Of a DNA stretch of 64,000 nt, positions 29,913 to 40,422 are shown piece after piece. Position 1 is the first letter of the stretch. The number at the start of each line of letters is the position of its first letter. The notes beneath the pieces are model-generated. The model saw nothing but the letters and a program-made list of their open reading frames with translations. It made no database searches and had not been told where the DNA came from. This DNA comes from Stentor coeruleus (Eukaryota; Ciliophora; Heterotrichea; Heterotrichida; Stentoridae): contig MPUH01000112.1 of the NCBI GenBank assembly GCA_001970955.1, forward strand, positions 40,872 through 104,871. Reading direction: 5' to 3'. The position numbers and the translations under genes are program-made.

Positions 29913-32447
29913 ATGGAAGAAATCGAGCATACTTTGCCTATTGAGCAGCTTCTAGAGACCCTAGGTGTAGGAAAAATCACAACTGGGCTTACTGATGCTG
30001 TCTTAATGAACAGGTTAGAAAAAGATGGCTACAACCTTCCAGCAAAAGATAATCTTAAAGCTTCTGTCCTTGTGATCCTTCATGAGAATTTAACATTCAT
30101 CTTATACTGTTTTATTATGACTTCTGTGCTTATTGAACTTAGTGATAAAGGTCCATCATGTTCTTTATCACATATGACGATAATGTTATTTACTTTCATA
30201 GCTCATTTGATAACTATTTTCACAACAGAAAACCCTAAAAACCCTAAAATCGGTACTTTGACAGCTGTGATTAGAAATGGGAAATCAAATATTGTTGACT
30301 CGAAATTCTTAGTCAGAGGGGATATTGTTGAGATTGAACAGTCTATGGTTGCCCCTGCTGATATTAGGATTATTAAAGCAAGTAATTTACTTGTAAATGG
30401 GTCATTATTACTTGGAAAAGATGGAATACGTATGGCTGATGCTGTAGGTGGAGGTGATTATTTGCTTAGTAGTAATATGATTTTTCAAGGATTTACTATA
30501 GAAACTGGTAAAGGGATTGGTGTTGTTTTGAAGACTGGACCAAGGACTATGTTGTCTAATAGTTTTATCAGAAGCTCAGCTTTAAGCAATTTTGAGTTCA
30601 AATGGATTATATTTGTATTAGTTATATGGGCAAGCGCTGTTATATGGAAAATATATGTACGTGTTGAAACATGGCATTTAAGCTATATGGTATTATGTCT
30701 TGTTCTTACTAAATTCCCTAATTTCATTATGAAAGGTCGAAGCATATCACTTCTTACGACATCGCAACTTATGATTTCTCATGAGATCTACCCAAAAACT
30801 ATAAAATCATCAAGCCAGTTAAGAAAAACTAAATATTTGATATACGATATAAGAGATTCTTTAATAACAACCAGGAAAGAAATCAAGAATATTTATATAT
30901 CAGATAAACTCCAAAACATTGCTCACCTTTCAGGCTCGGAAGATTTTAAATATTTGATAACTTTACTTAATTATACTATATACAAAGAAAAAACTTATGA
31001 AGCACCTGATGAACCTGTTGCATTAGAAGATTGGGATCCAAGACCAAAGGAAAAAGAATATGAGCATCCAATTGAAGTTGTTTTAAGGGATTTACTTAGT
31101 AATTACGGACTTGCAAAACCTGAATATGATGAACATTATAAAATACCTTTAACATCTAGGAACAGAAATTCATTATTAGTTTTAACCCCAAAAAATAAAA
31201 ATCCTTTAGCTATTCTTTTAGGTGATGCTTTGGATGTGATGAAAAGTTCTAAGTTCATGTATGTTAATGGTAAAAATGTTGAACTACCAAGTAGAACCTT
31301 AGTAAGTATGTGTGAAGAATTTGCTCTTGAAGGACATATTTCTGTAGCATTAGCCTTTTCTGAACTGGATCCATCAGTAATAAAATCAGGTAAAGAACTC
31401 AGCCCTGAAGTCTTTGATTTTTCACTTTTTGGGATTTTTATTATAAAAGAACATACTGAAGATGCTTCTGAAGCTTTGGGCTTATTACAAGAACTTAATA
31501 TAACAAGTATAGGTGTTGGAAGAGAAAATAAAGATTATCTCCTTAATCTCTGTTATACATCGAATCTTATCACAGAACCCCCTAAAATCTATAACTCAGA
31601 ACCTGAAAATTTATGGGATAAAGTCCTTTTAACACCTTTGCAAGCTGTTAAGAATTGTAAAGAATTAGCAAATAAACACTCTTTTGTCCCTAATATTTCG
31701 ATATTTGACACTGCTTTTCTGATTAATCAAATGAAAAACCAAGACATTTGTTACCTTGGGAATAATCATGTTGCTTTACAGGTTAGTGATGTTGGGGTAT
31801 CATATCATGCAAGTTCTAAAGAAGTGAAAGAAACTTCGAATTTTGTCGCATTGTCTGGGAAACCACTTGTTGATTTACTTAAGACTATTAAAGCACTTAG
31901 AGAATTTGGTGATCATGATTATTTTTTTATGCAAGAGTGTTATGGGGTTTTAATCCCTGCGATTGTTTACTTTATTATTGCAGTTTATTATGGGAGTGAG
32001 ACAAGTTCTTTAGGGATTTTATTAGTAGATTTCTCAATTCCTCTGACTAACCAGTTTATGTGGATTGGTTTTCCACGAAAAGGATATAATAATCCACTTC
32101 TTATATGGTTAGCCTGCACTAGTGCAGGCCTTTATAACTATTTTTCTTTACAATCGTCAGGATCATCTTGGTTTCAATGCAATTTTGCGTATTTTGTTAC
32201 AGTTTTTACATGCTGTTTTATCAAGATCTCTTGGCTACACTTATGGAACTTCCGCAAGGCAAAGGTCCCTTGGGGTTTTGTGTATGGATTTGCAGGAATC
32301 AAATTAGCTCTTTTTTATATTTTTTGTCTCATTAGGTTTATAGCAATTCGTAACCAACTTGAACAAGCCCCATTATCGGATCTTACTCCAGGATTAGGCT
32401 TTTTCCTTGTAACCCTGCTGCTTTTATCGTTTATTAGATCTTATTAA
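29913..32447 (+). CDS. Degenerate P-type ATPase-like protein (P2-type fold, catalytic motifs lost)
   Basis: 844 residues with the P2 architecture. There is an N-terminal cation-ATPase start (GLTDAVLMNRLEKDGYNLP), two membrane helices, an A-domain (FLVRGDIVEIEQSMVAPADIRII), then helices near 232-290. A P/N-domain region follows, and a C-terminal set of about six helices. The phosphorylation motif DKTGT reads DIRDS at 312-316: the Asp is kept but the rest is lost. The TGES motif reads LGKD at 167-170. The hinge TGDGxND is replaced by LGNNHVALQVSDVGVS (about 618-633), shortened. A working phosphorylation cycle is therefore unlikely. It could be a regulatory pseudopump partner. The family call is firm, function unknown. 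Confidence 0.75.
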   Translation: MEEIEHTLPIEQLLETLGVGKITTGLTDAVLMNRLEKDGYNLPAKDNLKASVLVILHENLTFILYCFIMTSVLIELSDKGPSCSLSHMTIMLFTFIAHLITIFTTENPKNPKIGTLTAVIRNGKSNIVDSKFLVRGDIVEIEQSMVAPADIRIIKASNLLVNGSLLLGKDGIRMADAVGGGDYLLSSNMIFQGFTIETGKGIGVVLKTGPRTMLSNSFIRSSALSNFEFKWIIFVLVIWASAVIWKIYVRVETWHLSYMVLCLVLTKFPNFIMKGRSISLLTTSQLMISHEIYPKTIKSSSQLRKTKYLIYDIRDSLITTRKEIKNIYISDKLQNIAHLSGSEDFKYLITLLNYTIYKEKTYEAPDEPVALEDWDPRPKEKEYEHPIEVVLRDLLSNYGLAKPEYDEHYKIPLTSRNRNSLLVLTPKNKNPLAILLGDALDVMKSSKFMYVNGKNVELPSRTLVSMCEEFALEGHISVALAFSELDPSVIKSGKELSPEVFDFSLFGIFIIKEHTEDASEALGLLQELNITSIGVGRENKDYLLNLCYTSNLITEPPKIYNSEPENLWDKVLLTPLQAVKNCKELANKHSFVPNISIFDTAFLINQMKNQDICYLGNNHVALQVSDVGVSYHASSKEVKETSNFVALSGKPLVDLLKTIKALREFGDHDYFFMQECYGVLIPAIVYFIIAVYYGSETSSLGILLVDFSIPLTNQFMWIGFPRKGYNNPLLIWLACTSAGLYNYFSLQSSGSSWFQCNFAYFVTVFTCCFIKISWLHLWNFRKAKVPWGFVYGFAGIKLALFYIFCLIRFIAIRNQLEQAPLSDLTPGLGFFLVTLLLLSFIRSY

Positions 32448-32713
32448 CTTTATTACTTATTTTTTATAGATTATGCATAATCTCTTTAATTTTTATAATT
32501 ATTTCCTTGGATGTTTTTAGTTTAAATTAGTTATTAGTCAACAAATTCTTTTTACTTAATAAAGAATCTTTCAAATTCTGAGACTGATTAAAAATCCCAT
32601 CTATAAAATTTATATTTTCTGCATCTTTTATGTCTTTGAAGAACACAAAATAGTACTTTTGTAGAAAATTCTATATGTTCTCTTAATTTCTATGCATATA
32701 TTTTAATATATTA
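32448..32713. other. Convergent intergenic region
   Basis: 3' flanks of the ATPase-like and the second SHIPPO gene. No gene is seen. Confidence 0.35.
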
Positions 32714-34315
32714 TTAATTAAACTCTGAGAATTGGATGTTGAAAGTTTTTTTGTTCCAAGGGTTCGAGTTAGGGTACGATCCCGGTCCTGGAAAAGGGTC
32801 TTTTTTATAAGTAAATCGTTCCTGTTTTGACCCGAACTTCATATTTTTTTCCAGTTTCGGCTCACTCATGTATGTTCTTTTAGAAGTCTTATAATACGTT
32901 CCAGGACCAGGAACATCATTTTTTTTTCCTTTAAGCCTTTCTTCTTTACTTGTAAAACCTAAAACTTTATCATCTAATGGTGATGTATTTACCAGTATTT
33001 GCCCAATAGGTTTTTCTTTAGGAGAAAACCCTGATGGGATATTATAACTCCATGGAGGTGGTCCTGCTGATGTTGTAAAATATTGATTTTTTTCTACTTT
33101 ACTAGCGAAAACTGAAGATATTTTATGATAAGCAGTATTATGAACACCAATTTTATTATCATGATCATATTGTCCTGGACCTGGCAAGATATCTTCATTT
33201 TTCTCTACAAACCTTGGTTCGTTATACCCAAAAGCTTTTTCTTTACCTAAAGGGTTTTTTTTAGTATTCTCAATACGCCCTGAAAAATCATAATGCCCAG
33301 GTCCTGGGGTTACTATAATCTTCTCAGTAAACCTAGGGTCAGTAGATGAAAATGGGGCTTTAGATTCAGGAATTACATTCAAATTATTCTTAAAACTCAA
33401 ATATTGTCCAGGTCCAGGCATTTTATTCACTTTTTCAATAAACCTTTTAGATCCGCTGCCAAATTTCTGAAACTCCACAGTCTTTGGATTATAACTTTCA
33501 CTATAATTCTTATAATAATGTCCAGGTCCAGGAGTTCCATCTTCATCATTATAAAACTTATGATCTTCTATATAATCCTCTTCAACAGGTATAAAACTAT
33601 CACGTTTACAAGTACTAACAAATGCAGCACTACTTTTAAGTTTATATACAGTTTGTGATTTATCAATAGTATAAGTCCCTGGACCAAGACTACTTTGCCC
33701 ACTAGTTTTTAAAAACTCTCTTTTACTATTACTTTTATGCCAAGCCGGACCTTTTTTGCCATAAATTTCGACTACAGGTTTTGGATTATATTGGCCTGGA
33801 CCAACTGAGTCATATCGATTCCCAGAATATGCATCATTAGGATTTTTTTGTTTTATTAAATCCCCGAACTCAGTTTCATCATATCCAAAAGCTTGGCTTT
33901 GACTTGGAATTGATGGTACAGTTGGCATACTAAGGACTAAAGGGTCTTTTTTATTAAGGATTTGGGGTTTTGGACCTGGATATGAAGTTAGAATGTTGTA
34001 TGACCCTGGACCTGGGATAAGTTCTGGGTTTCCTGGAAGTTTGAAACGATTGATATGGCTTGAAAAAGATGCTGAGTTTTTTATTCGGCCCATATGGTCA
34101 GGTTTTATAGTTTTACGGTTTGTTTCGTAAGCTCCTGGACCTAATGTTAATGATGGGTTTTTTAAGGTTGTATCTCTTAAGGCGGTTGTGTTGAAAGGGA
34201 TTGGGCTTGGATCAATTTTATAAGCTCCTTGGCTTATGTAGGAGCCTGGGCCTAGGGTGTTATTTTCATTTGTTGAGAAATCTAAGTTCCTTTGGGCTTG
34301 ATAAACAAATGCCAT
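32714..34315 (-). CDS. SHIPPO/STPGR-repeat protein, long form
   Basis: 533 residues from Met at 34315 (MAFVYQAQRNLDFSTNENNTLGPGSY); an ATG 45 nt further out is possible. At least eleven repeats of the type (L/P)GPG.Y are present from about residue 20 to the end (LGPGSY, LGPGAY, PGPGSY, VGPGQY, LGPGTY, PGPGHY twice, PGPGQY twice, PGPGTY, PGPGSY), with one degenerate copy (GPPPWSY). Between them are FG-type turns such as KFGSGSKRF and KFGSKQERF, as in STPG-type axonemal proteins. It is a second member of this family in the window after the 28459 gene, but the repeats are more numerous and the sequences not close, so a local duplication is not evident. Confidence 0.85.
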   Translation of the reverse strand: MAFVYQAQRNLDFSTNENNTLGPGSYISQGAYKIDPSPIPFNTTALRDTTLKNPSLTLGPGAYETNRKTIKPDHMGRIKNSASFSSHINRFKLPGNPELIPGPGSYNILTSYPGPKPQILNKKDPLVLSMPTVPSIPSQSQAFGYDETEFGDLIKQKNPNDAYSGNRYDSVGPGQYNPKPVVEIYGKKGPAWHKSNSKREFLKTSGQSSLGPGTYTIDKSQTVYKLKSSAAFVSTCKRDSFIPVEEDYIEDHKFYNDEDGTPGPGHYYKNYSESYNPKTVEFQKFGSGSKRFIEKVNKMPGPGQYLSFKNNLNVIPESKAPFSSTDPRFTEKIIVTPGPGHYDFSGRIENTKKNPLGKEKAFGYNEPRFVEKNEDILPGPGQYDHDNKIGVHNTAYHKISSVFASKVEKNQYFTTSAGPPPWSYNIPSGFSPKEKPIGQILVNTSPLDDKVLGFTSKEERLKGKKNDVPGPGTYYKTSKRTYMSEPKLEKNMKFGSKQERFTYKKDPFPGPGSYPNSNPWNKKTFNIQFSEFN

Positions 34316-35301
34316 TTTATATATGATGTGAGTAAAAGTGATATGATTTTGTAAGCTCATGGATTAAATAAGAACTGTTATTTAAGATTTTAAAAGGAGT
34401 AGGGATATAATTTTTTTTTTATTTGAGAGGGTTTTTATGATATTATATGGTTTTCAGATAAAGTTATATTTAAAGTTTGATGAATAATTTATTATTGCTT
34501 AAAATATAATAATTTGAGGTTGTGTATAATATGATGATAAAAATATTGGGTATTTTATGTACTTGATGCAGATGACTAAAATAAAAATCAAAAAAATACT
34601 TTTTATAGGAAATAATGTAGTAATGCAAATGTGTTAATATTATTTTGAGTAATTAAATATAACATTAATTCTAGCTTTAATAGTATCAGCTAATATCAGA
34701 ATCTATTTTTTTAAATTAGGATTCAGGTGGAATGGAAGTATAAAGCGAAAAATAAAACTTTTAATAATTTAAGCCTAAAGGTATGCATTTAACACAAAAT
34801 ACCAATTCATCCTAAAAGTGTATGATTTACAAATATTATATTAGCACCAAGTATGAAATACAACAAAATTAAAATATAGAACTTAAAGCTAAATACAAAG
34901 AATTAAGTGGCACAATTATAGAAAATCAGCTAATTTTACTCATAAAAAATATGAATCAAATAATTATCAGGGCACTTTAGCAGATGCACTAAGCTTAGCC
35001 TATATGCAAAAACTTACCATTTTACTAATATACATCAAGTTGATTGCGAAAATTCCTATTATGCCAATGAGAAAATCATTAAATATACCAATAAAAGTTG
35101 AAAATTTAAAGAGAAGATTAGGAAAAAACGATTACACTAGAAATTTAGAGAGGAGGACTAGCTAAATTATTAGTAAAAAAAATAAGGTGAAAAAGAGAAA
35201 AAATAAAGAAAAAATTAAAAGTAAAAAGAAAGGTTTAAAGATAAGAAGTTTAGTCTAAGGGATGCTTGTGAATGTATTATAGTATAATAGTAGGCATTAT
35301 C
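34316..35301. other. 1-kb intergenic region with a possible decayed coding stretch
   Basis: Divergent junction. Left part T/G-rich. At about 34885-35165 the composition becomes more even and a frame without stops runs for ~85 codons without an initiating ATG in context, ending in TAGCTAA. I recognise no family. It could be a gene relic or chance. Confidence 0.25.
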
Positions 35302-36069
35302 ATGGCAGAAAAAATGTTTTATGCTAGGATAGACAATTCTGGAGAGTTTAGAAGAATTTTTGATGTAGTTAAAGATATAGTCCCATTGGTAAATTTGAAT
35401 CTATCGGAAAATGGGATATTTTTCAATGCCTATGAAGCTTTAACAGTTCTCCAAGTAAAACTTCATATACCAGCATCGTATTTTTCAGAATACAAATGCC
35501 CGTTCAGAACTTCAATCGGGATATCACTAAATGATTTTTATCTACTAACCAAAGTTGCCTCATATGATGATAATCTTATCCTTACATACACTGAGAATTC
35601 TACAGTCCTTTCTCTATCTTTACAAGCTAAAATTCCGAAAATATGCAATTTTTCCTTGAATCTCATAACAGTCAGCCATATTGATTGTATTTATGTAGAA
35701 GTTAATGAATGTGGGAAACTTGAAATAAGTTCAAAACTTTTATATCAAACTTGTTCTGATCTTGTACAAGTCAGTGAGTTTTTGTCCATTAATTTGAATA
35801 AATCACGGGTCAAATTTAGCATAATTTCTGACCTGGCGGGGGGGTCTATAAATATGAAACATGTTAAAGGGGATAGTAATATACAAATAAACACACTAAA
35901 AACTTTTAACTCACAGATTAATTTGATGTATGCAAAAAGAATAACAAAAGCATATATTTTAAGTGATAAGGTTGAAGTTAAGATGTATAATGATGAGCCT
36001 GTAGTGTTTTGCTATTGTTTTAGTGGTGTTGAATTGAAGTTTTATTTGGCGCCTGCAATTTTTAATTAG
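35302..36069 (+). CDS. PCNA: PCNA-like sliding clamp, divergent
   Basis: 255 residues from Met at 35302; the family-typical start would be the next Met at 35314 (MFYARID, matching MFEARLV). The N-terminal half shows the PCNA pattern: FRRIFDVVKDIV, LNLSENGIFFNAYEALTVLQVKL, YKCPFRTSIGISLNDFYLLTKVA and LILTYTENSTVLSLSL. The C-terminus ends VELKFYLAPAIFN, close to 'GhLkyYLAPKi'. PCNA forms a trimeric ring tethering DNA polymerases. The interdomain connecting region and much of the second half differ strongly from ordinary PCNA, so this may be a second, specialised paralogue. The upstream ATG at 35272 would add a hydrophobic decapeptide and is unlikely. Confidence 0.82.
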   Translation: MAEKMFYARIDNSGEFRRIFDVVKDIVPLVNLNLSENGIFFNAYEALTVLQVKLHIPASYFSEYKCPFRTSIGISLNDFYLLTKVASYDDNLILTYTENSTVLSLSLQAKIPKICNFSLNLITVSHIDCIYVEVNECGKLEISSKLLYQTCSDLVQVSEFLSINLNKSRVKFSIISDLAGGSINMKHVKGDSNIQINTLKTFNSQINLMYAKRITKAYILSDKVEVKMYNDEPVVFCYCFSGVELKFYLAPAIFN

Positions 36070-36669
36070 TTAAGATTTTTAATTTGCGATGTGGACGTTA
36101 TATGGAAGGGAGGTTTTATATAGAAATTGTATTAGTAGATTGTTAAGGAATTTTTATATTTAAAGTTAATGTAGGGTTTATTTAAAAATAGCATATATAA
36201 GTTAAAATTTATGCAATTTTTTATGTTTTTATAACACACAAAAGCAGTTAACTTTATATAATATTAACACAATTCATTTGGCTTATAAGTAATAATTATT
36301 TACTTAATAATTAAAAATAAAAATAACTTTTTCAATATAATCTTAATACCCTCTAAAAAATATTATCAACTCTAATTTTCTTAAAATAAACAAATATATA
36401 TTGATATAAAATTTTCAAACAATATCAAATTTATTATAAAACCTTTTATTTATCTCAAATATTTCTTATTAAAGTATCATCAGTAATTATCTTTTATTTA
36501 TTACTTTTTGATCTAACTAATTAGTTTATTATATATCCTAATACAAAAAATCTTATTACATTTCCCATTTTATTGCTTATATACAAAACATTTTTTTTAT
36601 ATAAACGTTTATATTAAGTCCTTTTAGACACAAGATTTCTTATAGCTTCTATTCACAAGATTATATATA
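36070..36669. other. Intergenic region, no gene seen
   Basis: G-rich to about 36240, then C-rich and G-poor up to the ABC transporter start; a clear skew switch between two plus-strand genes. Confidence 0.45.
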
Positions 36670-39600
36670 ATGGCTGAATTTCCTTATGATAAATCTTGGT
36701 TCATAACCGATTTATTCTTCGGGTGGACTTTTAAAGCTGCCTTACTTTATCAAAAGTGTCCCCCGAACTCAGAAAATCTTTTCCAAATTCCCCAAAATCT
36801 TTCGATTAAGTCAGAGCTTAAAGTTCTCAAAGGCCATTGGAAAAAAGAATTGTTGAAGCCTAAGCCAAACTTTGCCAAAGCTGTGCTGAAGACTGTAGGC
36901 ATACAGTATATTTGTTCAGTTTTGTTGATGATATTTGGGCAAACTCAAACTATAATCCAAGCAGTACTTCTTAATTACATAGTAGACTATCTTATGGATA
37001 CTAATGCACCAAAATATCAAGGAGCTCTTTTAATAATAGCTTTCATCCTCTCAACATTAATAGGCAGTACTTTTAAATCCAACTCTTCTTATCGAACACT
37101 AATTCTTACCGGTAAGCTTAAAAATATGATAGCAATACTTGTATCTGAAAAAGTCCTCAAACTCCAAAACCGAGTAATCAGCGAAGATTCCCTAAAAGGT
37201 AAAATTCTTAACACAATCAGTACTGATATGGAACTTTTAGAGCTCATGAATTTTACTGTATTTTTCTGGGCAGCTCCATTTGTACTTATTTTCGCTATAT
37301 TAGTTGTATCCTATACATTTGGCCCTATAGCTATAATCGGATTAGGTATATCTGTCATACATGTCCCCTTTGTTTTTTTCATAACAAAACTCAGTTCAAA
37401 ATACAGAACTAATGCCCATCTTCATGGAGATCTAAGGATAAAAATGATCCAAAACCTTATCGAAGGTATAAAAATCATAAAACTTTATGCTTGGGAGTTA
37501 CCATTTCTTAAACTTATATCAGACAAACGTAAACAAGAAATAAAAGAACGTAAAATCATAACAAATTTCAATGGGATTTTACAAATTCTAAGCATAGCCA
37601 GTATCCCATTACTTATTTTTATATCATTATTAGTCCAAGTTAGTACAGATCAATCATTTACCCCAGGAAAAATGTTTTTAGTTGTCAATGTATTTTTTAA
37701 CACCCATATTATAATTGTTTATATCAACTCAACAGGTATTGGGACAATTTTTGTATTTTTAGGGATAATGAAACGTACTGGGGAAATACTTTTATTAGAA
37801 GAATATACAAAAACTTCTATTGATACTGAAGGTGGGCTTTCTATTTATATAAAAGATTTAACTGCAGATTGGAAAGAGAAAAAAGTTGATAAGGAAAAAA
37901 ATGATGATGATATAAAACTTAAGGATAATAGTATATGTGAAAAACATTGTTTAGAAAATATAAGTTTTAAAGCTAAAGAAGGGGAGTTGATTGTTGTTGT
38001 TGGGCCAGTTGGCTCAGGTAAGACATCTTTGCTTATGAGTTTGTTAGGAGAAATGATTAATAAGAGTGGGTCAGTGAGTGTGAAAGGTAAAATAGCTTTT
38101 GCTTCACAGGAACCTTGGATAATATCTGGAAGTGTTAAAGAAAATATTATTATGGGTAGGAAATTTGATGAGGAATTATATGAAAAATGCTTAAGTGCTT
38201 GTGATTTGAATAAGGATTTAGAAATTTTTCATGATAGAGATGAGACTTTAGTTGGTGATAGAGGATTTACATTAAGTGGCGGACAAAGAGCTAGAGTTAA
38301 TCTAGCAAGAGCTGCATATTCTAAGTCAGATATTTATTTATTAGATGATCCTTTAAGTGCTGTAGATCCAGAAGTAGCTAATCATATATTTAACTATTGT
38401 GTTAAAGGTGTATTAGCTGAAAAGACTATTGTGTTAGTAACTCATCAAATCCAGTTCTTATCTCGTTCAGATAAAATACTTGTCCTTGATTCGGGGCAAC
38501 TTTTTTTCTATGGAAGTTATTCTAAACTCAAAAAACATGAAGGCATAAAATCTATCCTTGGAGATTTTACTTTTCATAAAACCACATCTGAATCAACAAA
38601 AAAAAACGTATCTGATATTAAAGAAGAAACTAAAGAAAAACTAAAAATCGAAGAAGAGGAAATTTCTCAATCAAATGTTTCAGTTAAAAGCTATTACAAA
38701 TATCTTATTTTCGGTTTTAAAAGTTTTTTTTTTATACTGTTATTTTTTTTACTTTTGATTGCAACGCAGATGATTTTTCAAGCTTTTTTTTATTTAGCAT
38801 CTTTATGGTCTAAACAAGATGATCAATATTCATTATACTACATACAAGGAATGGGAATTTTAGTAATGTTAACCTATATCGGATACGCTTTCAGAATATA
38901 TTCTTTCATAAACATTTTGCTTTCTTCTAATATCAAACTCCACAACAAAGCGCTTAAAAGTATTGCCTTAACACAAGCAGTATTTTATGATAAAAACCCT
39001 ACAGGGAGGATAATAAATAGGTTTTCAAAGGATATCGGGGCTATAGATGGTCCTTTACAATACTATTTTTATGAAAGTATTTCAACAACTGCATTAATTG
39101 TTGCTAATATTATAATCGCTATTATTGTTGTCCCATATAACCTTGCAGTCCTCCCATTTTGGCTTTTAGTATGTATACTTCTTTTTAAATACATAACACC
39201 AATTATCATTATGTTACGTAAACTTGAACTTATAGCAAGAGGTCCATTACTTACAACATTAACTTCAACTTTAGCAGGATTACCAACAATAAGAAGTCTT
39301 AAAATACAAAAAAAGTTTAAAAAAGATATCATTGAATATACTCAAGCTCATTATCGTGCTTATATAACTTTTCATACATTCTTAAGATTTAATCAACTAT
39401 ATGCTGATCTTGGTAGTTCTCTTATAGCTATAATAAATGCTATAGTTATTATAGGAACTAAAGGATATATTGAACCTTCACTTGCTGCTTATAGTCTTTC
39501 ATCATGTGCAGGGCTTTTAGGTTTAACATCAAATTGGTCTAAAAATATTATTGAAATGAGTAGTAGTATGTCTTCAGCTCAAAGGCTTATGGAATATGCT

Positions 39601-40422
39601 AATATACCATCTGAGGATAATTTTCATACAAAAAGTCAATTTAATATAACCTCAGGGTGTATTGAGTTTTCTAATGTTTGTATGAAATATAGACCTAATC
39701 TTCCATATAGTCTTTATGGGCTAACTTTTAAAATAAAATCTGGTCATAAAGTTGGCATTCTAGGCCGCACTGGAGCAGGAAAATCTTCAATTCTTCAAGT
39801 ACTTTTCCGCCTTACAAACCCTGAGAAAGGGACTATTTTTATTGATTCTTTTGATTATATGCAAGCTGGTCTTCAAGAAATTAGAAACCAAATTTCTGTC
39901 ATCCCACAATCAGCTACGTTATTTTCTACAACAATTAGAGATAATTTAGATCCATTTCATTTATATACAGATCAAGATATTATTCAAGTTCTTGAAGATG
40001 TACAGCTTAAAGATAAAATTATGATTGAAAAAAATGGAATTAATGCAGAAGTTAGAAGTGGAAGTGTAAGTTTAAGTGCTGGAGAAATGCAGCTTTTATG
40101 TATGGCAAGGGCGATATTGAGAAAAAATAAAATTATTATGATGGATGAAGCAACTGCAAATGTGGATAATGAGACTGATCGGATAATACAAGAAACTATT
40201 AAAAATAAATTTGAAGGATGTACTTTGTTAGTTATTGCTCATAGAATAAGAACTGTTATAAAGAGTGATAGGGTTATGATAGTAGATAAAGGAATGTGTG
40301 TGGAGTATGATAAACCGAGAAGGCTTTTAAAGGCAGAGAATTCGATGTTTAAAAATATGGTCATGCAAACAGGAAAAGAAGAAGCTGCATTTCTTTTAAA
40401 CAAATTAAAAATTGATAATTAG
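36670..40422 (+). CDS. ABC transporter, subfamily C (MRP-like), full-length
   Basis: 1250 residues in the order TMD1-NBD1-TMD2-NBD2 without an extra N-terminal membrane domain, like short MRPs. NBD1: Walker A GPVGSGKTS (445-453), LSGGQ (535-539), Walker B YLLDDPLSAVD with Asp in place of the catalytic Glu, as is usual for ABCC. NBD2: Walker A GRTGAGKSS (1032-1040), signature LSAGE (1135-1139, in place of LSxGQ), Walker B IIMMDEATANVD with Glu, then an H-loop AHR. Such proteins export conjugated organic anions and drugs at the plasma or vacuolar membrane; the substrate cannot be read from sequence. The Gln-to-Glu change at the end of the NBD2 signature is unusual. The start follows TTATATATA. 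Confidence 0.92.
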   Translation: MAEFPYDKSWFITDLFFGWTFKAALLYQKCPPNSENLFQIPQNLSIKSELKVLKGHWKKELLKPKPNFAKAVLKTVGIQYICSVLLMIFGQTQTIIQAVLLNYIVDYLMDTNAPKYQGALLIIAFILSTLIGSTFKSNSSYRTLILTGKLKNMIAILVSEKVLKLQNRVISEDSLKGKILNTISTDMELLELMNFTVFFWAAPFVLIFAILVVSYTFGPIAIIGLGISVIHVPFVFFITKLSSKYRTNAHLHGDLRIKMIQNLIEGIKIIKLYAWELPFLKLISDKRKQEIKERKIITNFNGILQILSIASIPLLIFISLLVQVSTDQSFTPGKMFLVVNVFFNTHIIIVYINSTGIGTIFVFLGIMKRTGEILLLEEYTKTSIDTEGGLSIYIKDLTADWKEKKVDKEKNDDDIKLKDNSICEKHCLENISFKAKEGELIVVVGPVGSGKTSLLMSLLGEMINKSGSVSVKGKIAFASQEPWIISGSVKENIIMGRKFDEELYEKCLSACDLNKDLEIFHDRDETLVGDRGFTLSGGQRARVNLARAAYSKSDIYLLDDPLSAVDPEVANHIFNYCVKGVLAEKTIVLVTHQIQFLSRSDKILVLDSGQLFFYGSYSKLKKHEGIKSILGDFTFHKTTSESTKKNVSDIKEETKEKLKIEEEEISQSNVSVKSYYKYLIFGFKSFFFILLFFLLLIATQMIFQAFFYLASLWSKQDDQYSLYYIQGMGILVMLTYIGYAFRIYSFINILLSSNIKLHNKALKSIALTQAVFYDKNPTGRIINRFSKDIGAIDGPLQYYFYESISTTALIVANIIIAIIVVPYNLAVLPFWLLVCILLFKYITPIIIMLRKLELIARGPLLTTLTSTLAGLPTIRSLKIQKKFKKDIIEYTQAHYRAYITFHTFLRFNQLYADLGSSLIAIINAIVIIGTKGYIEPSLAAYSLSSCAGLLGLTSNWSKNIIEMSSSMSSAQRLMEYANIPSEDNFHTKSQFNITSGCIEFSNVCMKYRPNLPYSLYGLTFKIKSGHKVGILGRTGAGKSSILQVLFRLTNPEKGTIFIDSFDYMQAGLQEIRNQISVIPQSATLFSTTIRDNLDPFHLYTDQDIIQVLEDVQLKDKIMIEKNGINAEVRSGSVSLSAGEMQLLCMARAILRKNKIIMMDEATANVDNETDRIIQETIKNKFEGCTLLVIAHRIRTVIKSDRVMIVDKGMCVEYDKPRRLLKAENSMFKNMVMQTGKEEAAFLLNKLKIDN

